Below are positions 26,528-36,258 of a stretch of DNA of 64,000 bases, one piece after another; position 1 is the first letter of the stretch, and each line of letters starts with the position of its first letter. The notes under the pieces were generated by a model that saw only the letters and a program-made list of their open reading frames with translations, searched no databases and was not told where the DNA came from. Made by a program: the position numbers and the translations under genes. Source of the DNA: Pseudomonas putida (lineage in GTDB: Bacteria > Pseudomonadota > Gammaproteobacteria > Pseudomonadales > Pseudomonadaceae); NCBI RefSeq assembly GCF_028682175.1, contig NZ_JANHKS010000024.1, positions 23,938 to 87,937 on the forward strand, written 5' to 3'.

Positions 26528-27583
26528 TCAGCGATTGATCAGCGCCAGCACCGCATCGGTGATCTGCCGGGTGGTCGCCGTGCCGCCCAGATCAGGCGTG
26601 TGCAGGCCGCTTTCGGTGACCGCTTCGATGGCCGACATCAGTTGCTTGGCCGCCGCCGGCTCACCCAGGTGTTCGAGCATCAGGGCGGCGGTCCAGAAGG
26701 TCGCGACCGGGTTGGCCACGCCCTTGCCGGTGATGTCGAAGGCCGAGCCGTGGATGGGTTCGAACATCGACGGGAACTGGCGGGACGGGTTGAGGTTGGC
26801 GGTGGGCGCAATGCCCAGGCTGCCGGACAGCGCGGCGGCCAGGTCCGAGAGAATGTCGGCGTGCAGGTTGGTGGCGACGATCACGTCCAGCGTCCCGGGT
26901 TTGAGCACCATGCGCGTGGTGACGGCGTCCACCAGTTCCTTGTCGATCTTCACGTCCGGGAAGTCCTTGGCGACTTCGTAGAAAATCTCGTCCCACAGCA
27001 CCATGCCGTGCCGCTGGGCGTTGGATTTGGTGACCATGGTCAGGTGCTTGCGCGGACGGCTGCGGGCCAGTTCGAAAGCGAAGCGATGGATGCGCTCGAC
27101 CCCGGCACGGGTGAACACCGACACCTCGGTGGCGACCTCTTCCGGCAGCCCACGGTGCACGCGACCGCCATTGCCCGAGTACTCGCCTTCGGAGTTTTCG
27201 CGCACCACCACCCAGTCGATCTGCTCGCCGTTGTGCAGCGGGCTCTTCACGCCTGGCAACACACGGGCCGGGCGCACGTTGGCGTATTGGTCGAAGCCCT
27301 GGCAAATCGGCAAGCGCAGGCCCCACAGCGAGATGTGGTCCGGCACGTTCAGCGCACCCACGGCGCCGAAGAAAATCGCGTCGAAGGTTTTAAGTTCCGC
27401 AAGGCCGCCCTCGGGGATGTAGTAGCCGTTTTTCAGGTAATTGTCCGAATTCCAGTCGAAGTGTTTGAAGTCCAGGGCAAAGCCGGATTTCTTCGACAGG
27501 GCCTGCAGCACTTCAACGCCGGCGGCAATCACTTCCACGCCGATGCCGTCGCCTGGGATCGCTGCAATCTTGTATGCGCTCAT
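26528..27583 (-). CDS. tartrate/D-malate dehydrogenase
   Basis: 351 aa from the ATG at 27583. It belongs to the isocitrate/isopropylmalate dehydrogenase superfamily: AAIPGDGIGVEV at the N-terminus, VVRENSEGEYSGNGGR, and the metal-binding LSDLAAALSGSLG followed by PIHGSAFDI. This matches TtuC/DmlA enzymes, which oxidise tartrate or D-malate with NAD. It is divergent from a LysR gene of the matching DmlR/TtuA type and upstream of a dicarboxylate symporter, a coherent uptake and oxidation unit. Confidence 0.88.
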   Translation of the reverse strand: MSAYKIAAIPGDGIGVEVIAAGVEVLQALSKKSGFALDFKHFDWNSDNYLKNGYYIPEGGLAELKTFDAIFFGAVGALNVPDHISLWGLRLPICQGFDQYANVRPARVLPGVKSPLHNGEQIDWVVVRENSEGEYSGNGGRVHRGLPEEVATEVSVFTRAGVERIHRFAFELARSRPRKHLTMVTKSNAQRHGMVLWDEIFYEVAKDFPDVKIDKELVDAVTTRMVLKPGTLDVIVATNLHADILSDLAAALSGSLGIAPTANLNPSRQFPSMFEPIHGSAFDITGKGVANPVATFWTAALMLEHLGEPAAAKQLMSAIEAVTESGLHTPDLGGTATTRQITDAVLALINR

Positions 27584-27720
27584 GTTCAACTCCACTCTCG
27601 AAACGTTCTTGTTTTTCCCCTCGAACAGGGCTGTTCAAGCGGGGTGTGAGCGGAGTATATGTAGTGAAACCAAAGCAGTGAGTTCCTTGAAATCACTACA
27701 TCCATAACTTTGAGTTACGA

Positions 27721-28644
27721 ATGAATCAGTCTCTGGACCTGCAGTTTTTCTACCTTCTGGCCAAGCAAGGCAGCCTCGCCGCAACCGCTCGGGAGCTGGG
27801 CGTGACGCCGCCTGCGGTGAGCAAGCGCCTGACCGCCCTTGAGGCCCGGCTGGGCATCCGGCTGGTCAACCGCACTACCCGCTCCATGAGCCTGACCGCC
27901 GAGGGCGAGCTGTATTTTTCCCACGCCGCGCGGATCCTCACGCAGATCGAAGAGGTGGAGCAGTTGGTGAGCAGCAGCCGCGCAACGCCCAAGGGCCTGA
28001 TCCGGGTCAATGCGTCACTGGGCTTCGGGCGGCGCTACATTGGCCCGGCGCTGGCGGCGTTTTTCGCCCGTTATCCGGAGGTGGAAATCCAGCTGGAAAT
28101 CAGCGACCACCCGCTGGATCTGACCGCCCACGGTTTTGACCTGGGCATCCGTTTCGGCACCCTGCCCGACGCGGCCTTTCATGCCCGCAAGATCGCCTCC
28201 AACCGGCGCCTGTTGTGCGCATCGCCCCTGTACCTGGAAAAACATGGCGTGCCGGCGCGCCTGGCAGATCTGCAAGATCACAACTGCATTTTCCTGCGCC
28301 AGAACGAAACGCCTTACGGGGTATGGAGCTTCACCAACGGCGGCAGGACGCAGAACGTCAAGGTGCGAGGCGCGCTGGGCTGCAACGACGGAGAGGTGGC
28401 CCTGAACTGGGCGCTGGAGGGGTTCGGCATTCTGCTGCGCGCCGAATGGGACATCGCCCGTTATGTACGCAGTGGTCGCCTGCGGCTGGTGCTCGAAGAC
28501 CAGACCCCGACCCGCGCCGACGTCTACGCGGTGTACCCGCAGCAATTGCACCTGTCGGCGAGGGTGCGCAGCCTGATCGATTTTCTGGTGGAGCGCTTCG
28601 AGCACATCGACCACCTGGAGGAGACGATGTCGGAGCGGGAGTGA
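27721..28644 (+). CDS. LysR regulator of the tartrate/malate unit (DmlR-like)
   Basis: 307 aa. The HTH LAATARELGVTPPAVSKRL and the block LVNRTTRSMSLTAEGE match the DmlR/TtuA group. It starts 137 bases from the divergent dehydrogenase gene. Likely activates the dehydrogenase and symporter in response to the hydroxy-acid. Confidence 0.88.
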   Translation: MNQSLDLQFFYLLAKQGSLAATARELGVTPPAVSKRLTALEARLGIRLVNRTTRSMSLTAEGELYFSHAARILTQIEEVEQLVSSSRATPKGLIRVNASLGFGRRYIGPALAAFFARYPEVEIQLEISDHPLDLTAHGFDLGIRFGTLPDAAFHARKIASNRRLLCASPLYLEKHGVPARLADLQDHNCIFLRQNETPYGVWSFTNGGRTQNVKVRGALGCNDGEVALNWALEGFGILLRAEWDIARYVRSGRLRLVLEDQTPTRADVYAVYPQQLHLSARVRSLIDFLVERFEHIDHLEETMSERE

Positions 28645-28672
28645 CTCTCTACCATTTCTCTGATGACCACTA

Positions 28673-28734
28673 CCGTAGCAGCGCGGCTTGCCGGCGGGAG
28701 CGGTCTCAAGATCACCCGCGGGCAAGCCCGGCTG

Positions 28735-28741
<7 letters not shown>
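28673..28741. repeat. REP pair at the LysR/ABC ATPase convergent gap
   Basis: One inverted family-A pair. The right arm contains the TAG stop of the ABC ATPase gene. Confidence 0.85.
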
Positions 28742-29901
<1,160 letters not shown>

Positions 29902-29953
29902 AATCGTGTCCCCTGGATTTATTGTTGTTGTGGTCCTGCCAACGCCGATCAAT

Positions 29954-30042
29954 TGTAGGAGTGAGCTTGCTCGCGATGGCGGTCTAGGTGTCACACATGT
30001 GGGGGCTGACGGTCCGCAATCGCGAGCAAGCTCACTCCTACA
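29954..30042. repeat. REPIN (GTAGGAGTGAGCTTGCTCGCGA family)
   Basis: Arms 29954-29977 and 30019-30042 are exact 24-base reverse complements with a 41-base loop, within the divergent promoter region of the polyol locus. Confidence 0.9.
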
Positions 30043-30091
30043 GGTGCGTGTTCATTCTGGAACTTGACAGCAAAATATTTCGCTCTACGAT

Positions 30092-30117
30092 CATTTGTAA
30101 TTCTAAAAATACAAATG
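30092..30117. promoter_or_regulatory. candidate operator CATTTGTA-N10-TACAAATG
   Basis: Perfect 8-base inverted arms with half-sites 18 bases apart, 16 bases before the zinc-dehydrogenase start, in an AT-rich promoter. The SorC-type regulator encoded at 34536 is the obvious candidate ligand-controlled binder. Confidence 0.6.
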
Positions 30118-30133
30118 TCAAGGAGCACACCGA

Positions 30134-31165
30134 ATGCGGGCTGCGTATATCCATGGCATCCGCGACATCCGCATCGGCGAAAAGCCGGTGCCAGTGCCTG
30201 CGGCCGGTGAGGTCTTGTTGCGGGTCAGCGCCGTCGGCGTGTGTGGCAGCGATCTGCATTACTACAAGGAAGGCGCCATCGGCCACGCCCGCATCACCCA
30301 GCCATTCATCGCCGGGCATGAATTTGCCGCCCGTGTGGTCGACGATCATCCGCACTTGAACCTTGCGGCCGGGCAACTGGTCGCCGTGGACCCGGCCAAA
30401 CCTTGCGGGCAGTGCGAATGGTGCCATCGCGGCCACGTCAACCTCTGCCCCCACGTGCAGTTCCTCGGCTCCCCGCCCCACACCCACGGCGCGATGACCG
30501 AATACATTGTGGTCGCGCCCAGCCAGATCTACCCCGTCCCCGATCACTTCACCCCGGTTCAGGCAGTCATGCTCGAACCCCTGGGCGTGGCAATCCATGC
30601 GATGGACCTGGCGGGCAGTAAAAAACTCTTCGAAACCGTCGCCATCATCGGCTGCGGCCCCATCGGCCTGTGCCTGCTGCAACTGGCGCGGATGCTGTGC
30701 AAGAAGGCGATCTACGCCATCGACCCGATCAACTACCGCACCGAGAAAGCCCGGCAACTGGGTGCTGATGAGGTGTCCGCCGATCACGCCGCCATCGCCG
30801 AATGGACCCAGGGGCGCGGCGTCGACCTGGTGCTGGAGGCGACCAACTCCCCGGAAGGCTTTCAGATCGCCGCGCAATCGGCGCGCATTGGCGGCCGGGT
30901 GGTGCTGGTGGGCATTCCCGATGGCGACCAGTACGCGCCCCTGAGTGCTTCGTTGCTGCGGCGCAAGGGGCTGGACATTCGCATGTCCCGGCGCATGGGC
31001 CATGTGTATGACCGGGCAATTGAACTGGTGGCGCAAGGCTCGGTGGACGTCGATTGCCTGGTGACCCATCGCTTCGACCTGGCCCAGGCCACAGAAGCGT
31101 TCAGTTACCCCTCGGAATTTCTCGACGGGGCGCTCAAGACGGTGATTCTCCCCCACCCCGAATAA
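30134..31165 (+). CDS. zinc-dependent polyol dehydrogenase (sorbitol/xylitol/idonate type)
   Basis: 343 aa medium-chain dehydrogenase. Catalytic zinc ligands C37 (GVCGSD), H62 and E63 (GHE); structural zinc cysteines C91, C94, C97 and C105. The Rossmann motif is IIGCGPIGLCLLQ. AAGGAG precedes the ATG. Family members oxidise a secondary alcohol of polyols with NAD, for example xylitol to D-xylulose. It heads the operon with ABC transporter genes, a SorC-type regulator and an SDR. Confidence 0.87.
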   Translation: MRAAYIHGIRDIRIGEKPVPVPAAGEVLLRVSAVGVCGSDLHYYKEGAIGHARITQPFIAGHEFAARVVDDHPHLNLAAGQLVAVDPAKPCGQCEWCHRGHVNLCPHVQFLGSPPHTHGAMTEYIVVAPSQIYPVPDHFTPVQAVMLEPLGVAIHAMDLAGSKKLFETVAIIGCGPIGLCLLQLARMLCKKAIYAIDPINYRTEKARQLGADEVSADHAAIAEWTQGRGVDLVLEATNSPEGFQIAAQSARIGGRVVLVGIPDGDQYAPLSASLLRRKGLDIRMSRRMGHVYDRAIELVAQGSVDVDCLVTHRFDLAQATEAFSYPSEFLDGALKTVILPHPE

Positions 31166-31241
31166 GCAGTGCTGTAACTCCCGACGCGCGTCAGCGCACA
31201 CAACGCGTAATCCTCACCAACAAGAACAAAGAGGTCACGTA

Positions 31242-32576
31242 ATGAACAAGCTGGTATGGAATGCCCTGGCCCTGTCAATCGCACTCGGCTCAGGCGCCGC
31301 CCAGGCCTGGACGCTCGAAGAGGCCGCAACGCCCTACAAGGGCACCGAGATCAAGGCCATTTTCCTCGACCGCCCAGGCTACGCCGCCGCCATCAAGCTG
31401 CTGCCCGAGTTCGAGAAAAAAACCGGGATCAAGGTCAGCTACGAAACCATCCCCTACGAGAACAGCCGCGAACGCCAGGTGCTGAGTTTCACCTCCGGCG
31501 AACAGCTCGACGTGGTGCTGACCGACGTGGTGTGGATCGGCGAATTCGCCGGCAACGGCTGGCTGGAACCGGTGACCACCTTCACCAAGGACCCCAAGCT
31601 CGCGGACCCGGACCTCAAGCTCGACGGCTTCTTCCCGATCCTGCTGGAGTCCTTCGGCGGCTGGGACAACCAGACCTACGGCCTGCCCTTCGATAACTAT
31701 TCGGGCCTGCTGTTCTACAACAAGTGCATGCTCAAGGATGCAGGCTTCGACAAGCCCCCTGCGACCTGGGACGAGGTGCTCAAGGTTTACGGGCCCAAGC
31801 TCACCGACAAGGCCAAGGACCGCTACGCCTACGCCCTGCAATCGCGCCGTGGCGAAACGCAGTCGGCGGACAGCTTCATGCGCTTCCTCTGGCCGTTCGG
31901 CGGCTCGTTGCTGGACGCCAACTTCAAGTCCAACCTCAACTCCAAGGCATCCCAGGAAGGCCTGCAATTCCGCCAGGACCTGATGAAGTTCATGCCGCCG
32001 GGCATCGTCGACTATGACCACAACGAAGCGGTCAACGCGCTGGCCCAGGGCAAGGTGGCGATGATCACCGAGTGGTCGGCGTTCTACAGCACCCTGGCCG
32101 ACCCCGGAAAATCCAAGATCACCGACTGCCTGGCCGTGGCCACCGAACCCAAGGGGCCTGCGGGGCTCAAGCCGGCACTGGGCGGGTTCTCGCTGGGGGT
32201 CAACGCGCACTCGGACGACAAACAGAAAGCCGCCGCGTGGCTGTTCATCCAGTGGGTGACCTCCGAGGCCATGGCCAAGCCGTACCTGGAGGCCGGTGGC
32301 GTGAGTGGGCGGATGTCGGTGTACAAGGATCCTGAGGTGCAGAAGAAATACCCGTTCGTGCAGCCGATGGTGACCTCCTGGGAAGGCGGCGTGCCTGACT
32401 ACCGTCCACGCTTCCCGCAATGGCCGGAAATCTCTGAAGTGGTCGGCGAAAACGGCACCGCCATCATGCTCGGCAAGACCAGCGTCGAAGCCGGGGCCAA
32501 GGCCATCGGGACGAAGATGGAGGACATCCTCAAGAAGGCGGGCTACTACGACGGCAAGGTCAAGTTGCTGAAGTAA
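31242..32576 (+). CDS. sugar/polyol ABC transporter substrate-binding protein
   Basis: 444 aa with a signal peptide (MNKLVWNALALSIALGSGAAQA) and the extracellular solute-binding family 1 fold (LPEFEKKTGIKVSYETIPYENSRE; DVVLTDVVWIGEFAGNGWLEP). It binds substrate in the periplasm for the two permeases downstream. The gap before the first permease holds a stable REPIN hairpin, which could let this gene be expressed above the permeases. Confidence 0.88.
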   Translation: MNKLVWNALALSIALGSGAAQAWTLEEAATPYKGTEIKAIFLDRPGYAAAIKLLPEFEKKTGIKVSYETIPYENSRERQVLSFTSGEQLDVVLTDVVWIGEFAGNGWLEPVTTFTKDPKLADPDLKLDGFFPILLESFGGWDNQTYGLPFDNYSGLLFYNKCMLKDAGFDKPPATWDEVLKVYGPKLTDKAKDRYAYALQSRRGETQSADSFMRFLWPFGGSLLDANFKSNLNSKASQEGLQFRQDLMKFMPPGIVDYDHNEAVNALAQGKVAMITEWSAFYSTLADPGKSKITDCLAVATEPKGPAGLKPALGGFSLGVNAHSDDKQKAAAWLFIQWVTSEAMAKPYLEAGGVSGRMSVYKDPEVQKKYPFVQPMVTSWEGGVPDYRPRFPQWPEISEVVGENGTAIMLGKTSVEAGAKAIGTKMEDILKKAGYYDGKVKLLK

Positions 32577-32585
32577 CGCCGTAAC

Positions 32586-32676
32586 CTGTGGGAGCTGGCT
32601 TGCCAGCGAAGACGGTATGTCAGTCAACCTTGGGGTGTCTGACACGCCGCTTTCGCTGGCAAGCCAGCTCCCACAG
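32586..32676. repeat. REPIN hairpin between binding protein and permease
   Basis: Arms 32586-32610 and 32652-32676 are exact 25-base reverse complements of a third REP family (GTGGGAGCTGGCTTGCCAGC). It starts 10 bases after the binding-protein stop. Confidence 0.92.
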
Positions 32677-32727
32677 GGACTGTGCTCAGTTGCAAACGTA
32701 TTTGCCCGACCAGAGATCCGAACCACC

Positions 32728-33633
32728 ATGTCCAACAATAAAAAACGGGTATTCCCCACGCTCTGGAACAACACCCGGGCGGCCTTTTCCTTTCTGGCGC
32801 CGGCCACCGTTGCGCTGGCGCTGATCGGAATCTTTCCCACCGTGTTCGCGCTGGTCAATTCGTTCCGCCAGTACAACCTTGCACGGCCCAAGGACCCGAC
32901 GCCCTTCATCGGCTTCGACAACTACTTAAACGTGCTCAATGACGCCTCGTTCTGGGCGGCGCTGGGGCGTACCGGGCTGTTTCTGGTCACCGTGGTGCCG
33001 ATTCAACTGGCCCTGGGGCTGGTCATCGCCCTGCTGCTGCACAAGCCGGGTCTGTCAGGCTTCAAGCTGCTGGCGCGCATGAGCCTGGTGATCCCGCTCG
33101 CTACCGCCCCTGCCGTGGCCGGGCTGATCGGCCGGCTGATCTTCAACCGCGATTTCGGCGTGGCCAACGCCTTGCTGGCGATGCTCAACGCAGGTCCCGT
33201 GGAATGGCTGGGCGACACCACCAACGCCTTCATCGCCGTGGCCCTGATGGACATCTGGCAATGGACGCCTTTCTGCGCGCTGGTGCTGCTCGCCGGGCTG
33301 ACCATGGTGCCCAACGAAATCGAAGAAGCCGCGCGTCTGGAGACCCGCAGTCGCTGGCAGATCGTGCGTTACGTGCAGCTGCCGTTTCTGCTGCCCAGTG
33401 CGACGGTGATCCTGATCCTGCGCACCGCCGACATCCTCAAGATGTTCGACACCGTGTTCACCATGACCCGCGGCGGTCCGGGCGCAGCCACGGAGCTGGT
33501 CAGCGTGTACATCCAGCGCATCGGCTTTCGGGTGTTCGACCAGGGCGTGGCCTCGGCGCAGGCGATCCTGCTGCTGATCCTGACCATCGTGCTGGCGCGG
33601 CTGTACATCAAATTCGTCTACCGGGAGATCTGA
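32728..33633 (+). CDS. sugar ABC transporter permease (MalF type)
   Basis: 301 aa from the ATG at 32728; an earlier start at 32617 would translate the REPIN. Six membrane segments and the permease EAA loop (EIEEAARLETRSRWQIVRYVQLP), which contacts the ATPase. It is followed by the second permease after one base. Confidence 0.88.
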   Translation: MSNNKKRVFPTLWNNTRAAFSFLAPATVALALIGIFPTVFALVNSFRQYNLARPKDPTPFIGFDNYLNVLNDASFWAALGRTGLFLVTVVPIQLALGLVIALLLHKPGLSGFKLLARMSLVIPLATAPAVAGLIGRLIFNRDFGVANALLAMLNAGPVEWLGDTTNAFIAVALMDIWQWTPFCALVLLAGLTMVPNEIEEAARLETRSRWQIVRYVQLPFLLPSATVILILRTADILKMFDTVFTMTRGGPGAATELVSVYIQRIGFRVFDQGVASAQAILLLILTIVLARLYIKFVYREI

Positions 33634-33634
33634 C

Positions 33635-34501
33635 ATGGCAACCGTACCTGCCGCCAACGTCGTGGCCACGCCTGCACGCACCCGCCCGCGAATGAAAGTC
33701 AGCGCCTGGCATCTGGTGGGCCTGTTGGCGATCTTCCTGTTCGCGGTGTTTCCGTTCTACTGGATGGTCGCCACCAGCATGAAGACCCAGGCCGAAGCGC
33801 TGGCCTCGCCGCCGGTGTGGCTGTTCACCCCGCACCTGGACAACTACGTCAAGGTGCTGTTCGAGCGCGACGTGCTGCATAGCCTGGACAATTCGCTGAT
33901 CGTCGCCGCCTGCACCACCGTGCTCGCCGTGGGTCTGGGTACACCTGCGGCCTATGCGCTGGCACGGTTCGAGTTCAAGGGCAAGGAGGACCTGTGGTTC
34001 TGGTTCATCACCAACCGCATGTTGAGCCCGATTGTCGTGGCGTTGCCGATCTTCCTGATGGCGCGCAACCTGGGGCTGATCGACACGCACCTGGTGCTTA
34101 TCCTGATCTACCTGACCTTCAACCTGCCCATCGTGGTATGGATCTGCACTGACCAGTTTCGCGGCGTGCCCAAGGATCTGGATGAAGCCGCACGCCTGTC
34201 CGGCGCCTCGCGCTTCACCATCTTCTGGCGCATCGCGCTGCCGCTGGCGATGCCGGGCGTGGCAGTGTCGGCGATCTTCTCGTTCATCTTTTCCTGGAAC
34301 GAACTGCTCTACGCCCTGGTGCTGACGCGCAACGTAGCGCGCACGGCACCGGTGACCGCCACCAGCTTCATGAGCGGCTATGATCTGCCCTGGGGCGAGA
34401 TCATGGCCACCGGCACGCTGATCGTCTTCCCCGTGATCATTTTTGCATTGATGGTTTCAAAGCATCTGGTACAAGGTCTGACCATGGGCGCCGTGAAATA
34501 G
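33635..34501 (+). CDS. sugar ABC transporter permease (MalG type)
   Basis: 288 aa, six membrane segments, with the EAA loop DLDEAARLSGASRFTIFWRIALP. The start follows the MalF-type stop by one base, so the two halves of the channel are co-translated. Confidence 0.88.
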   Translation: MATVPAANVVATPARTRPRMKVSAWHLVGLLAIFLFAVFPFYWMVATSMKTQAEALASPPVWLFTPHLDNYVKVLFERDVLHSLDNSLIVAACTTVLAVGLGTPAAYALARFEFKGKEDLWFWFITNRMLSPIVVALPIFLMARNLGLIDTHLVLILIYLTFNLPIVVWICTDQFRGVPKDLDEAARLSGASRFTIFWRIALPLAMPGVAVSAIFSFIFSWNELLYALVLTRNVARTAPVTATSFMSGYDLPWGEIMATGTLIVFPVIIFALMVSKHLVQGLTMGAVK

Positions 34502-34535
34502 GCGCCGCGCTTCCCAGGTTTTGAAGGACGCCGCC

Positions 34536-35516
34536 GTGCACAATCGCTATCCGGAATTTACCGCCGACACCGATACGGTGAACGCGGAGGATCAACTGAA
34601 CATCCGTATCGCCTGGTATTACTACGTCAACAGCATGACCCAGCAACAGATCGCCGACCGCCTGGGGATCACCCGGGTGCGGGTCAACAAGGCCCTGGCG
34701 ACCTGCCGCGAAACCGGCGTGGTGCAGATCCGCATCAACTCGCCGCTGGCCTCCTGCGTGGCCCTGGAGGAGCGCCTGCAGGAGCGCTTCGGCCTAGAAA
34801 GAGTCACCGTGGCGCCCTCGCCGGACGATCCGTCGAGCATCTTTCGCGTGCTGGGCGTTGCCGTGGCCCCGAGCATCGAGGAGTCCCTGAGCGATGGCTG
34901 CATCGTCGCCGTGGGCTGGGGCCGGACCCTGCGCCAGGCGGTTCGCGAACTGCAGGGCCGCTCGCTGCCGAACACCACCGTGGTCTCGCTGCTGGGCGGC
35001 CTGCATTACGGCTCGGCCAACAACACAGTGGAAATCGCCTCGAGCCTGGCAGGCTTGCTGCAAGGCTCCTATTACTACCTGGCCGCCCCGCTCTTCGCGC
35101 CGTCGGAGCACTACCGCGACATGATCCTGGCCGAAGCCTCGGTGCAAGCGGTGTTGGGCAAGGCGCGGGAAGCGGACGTCGCGTTGCTCACCGTGGGTGA
35201 CCTGAGCGAGCGTTCGCTGATGCTGGAACTGGGGCTGGTCAACCCCGAGGACGCCCGCTCGCTGCGCGCCGCCGGTGCCGTGGGCGATCTGCTCGGGCGC
35301 TGGCTGGACCGCGACGGCATCGAGGTCAATCACCCGCTCAACCGCCGGGCCATTTCGCTGGACCCGGACGACCTGCGCAAGATCAAGAAAGTGGTGCTGG
35401 TGTCCGGCGGCCCGTACAAAGCCGAAATCATCCGCGCCGTGCTGCTGCGCAACGTCGTCCACGAACTGGTGATCGACGAGAGCGCAGCCCTCGAGCTGCT
35501 CGAACAAGAACCCTGA
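34536..35516 (+). CDS. SorC/DeoR-family sugar-responsive regulator
   Basis: 326 aa from a GTG at 34536 with AAGGA upstream. The N-terminal HTH (SMTQQQIADRLGITRVRVNKAL) is followed by the SorC sugar-binding domain (VAVGWGRTLRQAVREL; VVSLLGGLHYGSANNTVEIA). Such proteins bind sugar phosphates or sugars and control their catabolic operon. It lies in the operon it should regulate; the inverted repeat at 30092-30117 is a candidate site. Confidence 0.87.
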   Translation: MHNRYPEFTADTDTVNAEDQLNIRIAWYYYVNSMTQQQIADRLGITRVRVNKALATCRETGVVQIRINSPLASCVALEERLQERFGLERVTVAPSPDDPSSIFRVLGVAVAPSIEESLSDGCIVAVGWGRTLRQAVRELQGRSLPNTTVVSLLGGLHYGSANNTVEIASSLAGLLQGSYYYLAAPLFAPSEHYRDMILAEASVQAVLGKAREADVALLTVGDLSERSLMLELGLVNPEDARSLRAAGAVGDLLGRWLDRDGIEVNHPLNRRAISLDPDDLRKIKKVVLVSGGPYKAEIIRAVLLRNVVHELVIDESAALELLEQEP

Positions 35517-35538
35517 CCCAACCTCTGGAGCCACCTTC

Positions 35539-36258
35539 ATGCCCTCCCATGATTTCATCGGCAAACGCATTCTGGTCACCGGGGCGGGCAAAGGTATTGG
35601 CCGCCAGACCGTCGAGTGGCTCAGCCGCTGCGGCGCCGAGGTGATCGCCCTGGGCCGCATTCCGGCTGATCTGGCCTACTGCGAACAGACGCTGGTGGTC
35701 GACCTGGCGGACGTGGCCGCAACCCAGGCGGCGGTGGCGTCGATGCTGCCCATCGACCTGCTGGTCAACTGCGCGGGCGTGGTCGAGCTTGAATCCTTTC
35801 TCGACACCTCGGTGCAAACCTTCGACCAGATGATCGCGGTCAACACCCGTGCACCGATGGTGGTGGCCCAGGTGGTCGCGCGGGATCTGATCGCTCGCGG
35901 GGTGCCGGGGGCCATCGTCAACGTGTCGAGCCTGGCCGCCGCGGTGGGCACCCGGGATCACGCCGCCTACTGCGCGTCCAAGGCGGCGCTGGATGCGCTG
36001 ACCCGGGTCATGGCCGTGGAGCTTGGGCCGTACGGAATCCGGGTCAACAGCGTCAACCCGGTGGTGACCCTCACGCCCATGGCCGACAAGGCCTGGAGCG
36101 ACCCGGTCAAGGCGGCGTCGATGCTGTCGCGCATTCCATTGGGGCGTTTCGTGCAACCGGACGAAATCGCCGCGACCATCGCCTTTCTGCTCAGCGAGGA
36201 CGCAGCGATGATCAACGGCGTGACCCTCACGGTGGACGGTGGATTCAGCGCTGGTTGA
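35539..36258 (+). CDS. short-chain dehydrogenase resembling L-xylulose/dicarbonyl reductase
   Basis: 239 aa SDR with TGAGKGIG (14-21), NCAG (77-80), catalytic S131, Y144 and K148. The C-terminal block WSDPVKAASMLSRIPLGRF closely resembles animal DCXR (L-xylulose reductase), judged from memory, as does ARDLIARGVPGAIVNVSS. In the locus it could interconvert a pentulose and pentitol that the zinc dehydrogenase oxidises at another carbon. Its 3' end overlaps the convergent kinase gene by 14 bases. Confidence 0.82.
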   Translation: MPSHDFIGKRILVTGAGKGIGRQTVEWLSRCGAEVIALGRIPADLAYCEQTLVVDLADVAATQAAVASMLPIDLLVNCAGVVELESFLDTSVQTFDQMIAVNTRAPMVVAQVVARDLIARGVPGAIVNVSSLAAAVGTRDHAAYCASKAALDALTRVMAVELGPYGIRVNSVNPVVTLTPMADKAWSDPVKAASMLSRIPLGRFVQPDEIAATIAFLLSEDAAMINGVTLTVDGGFSAG

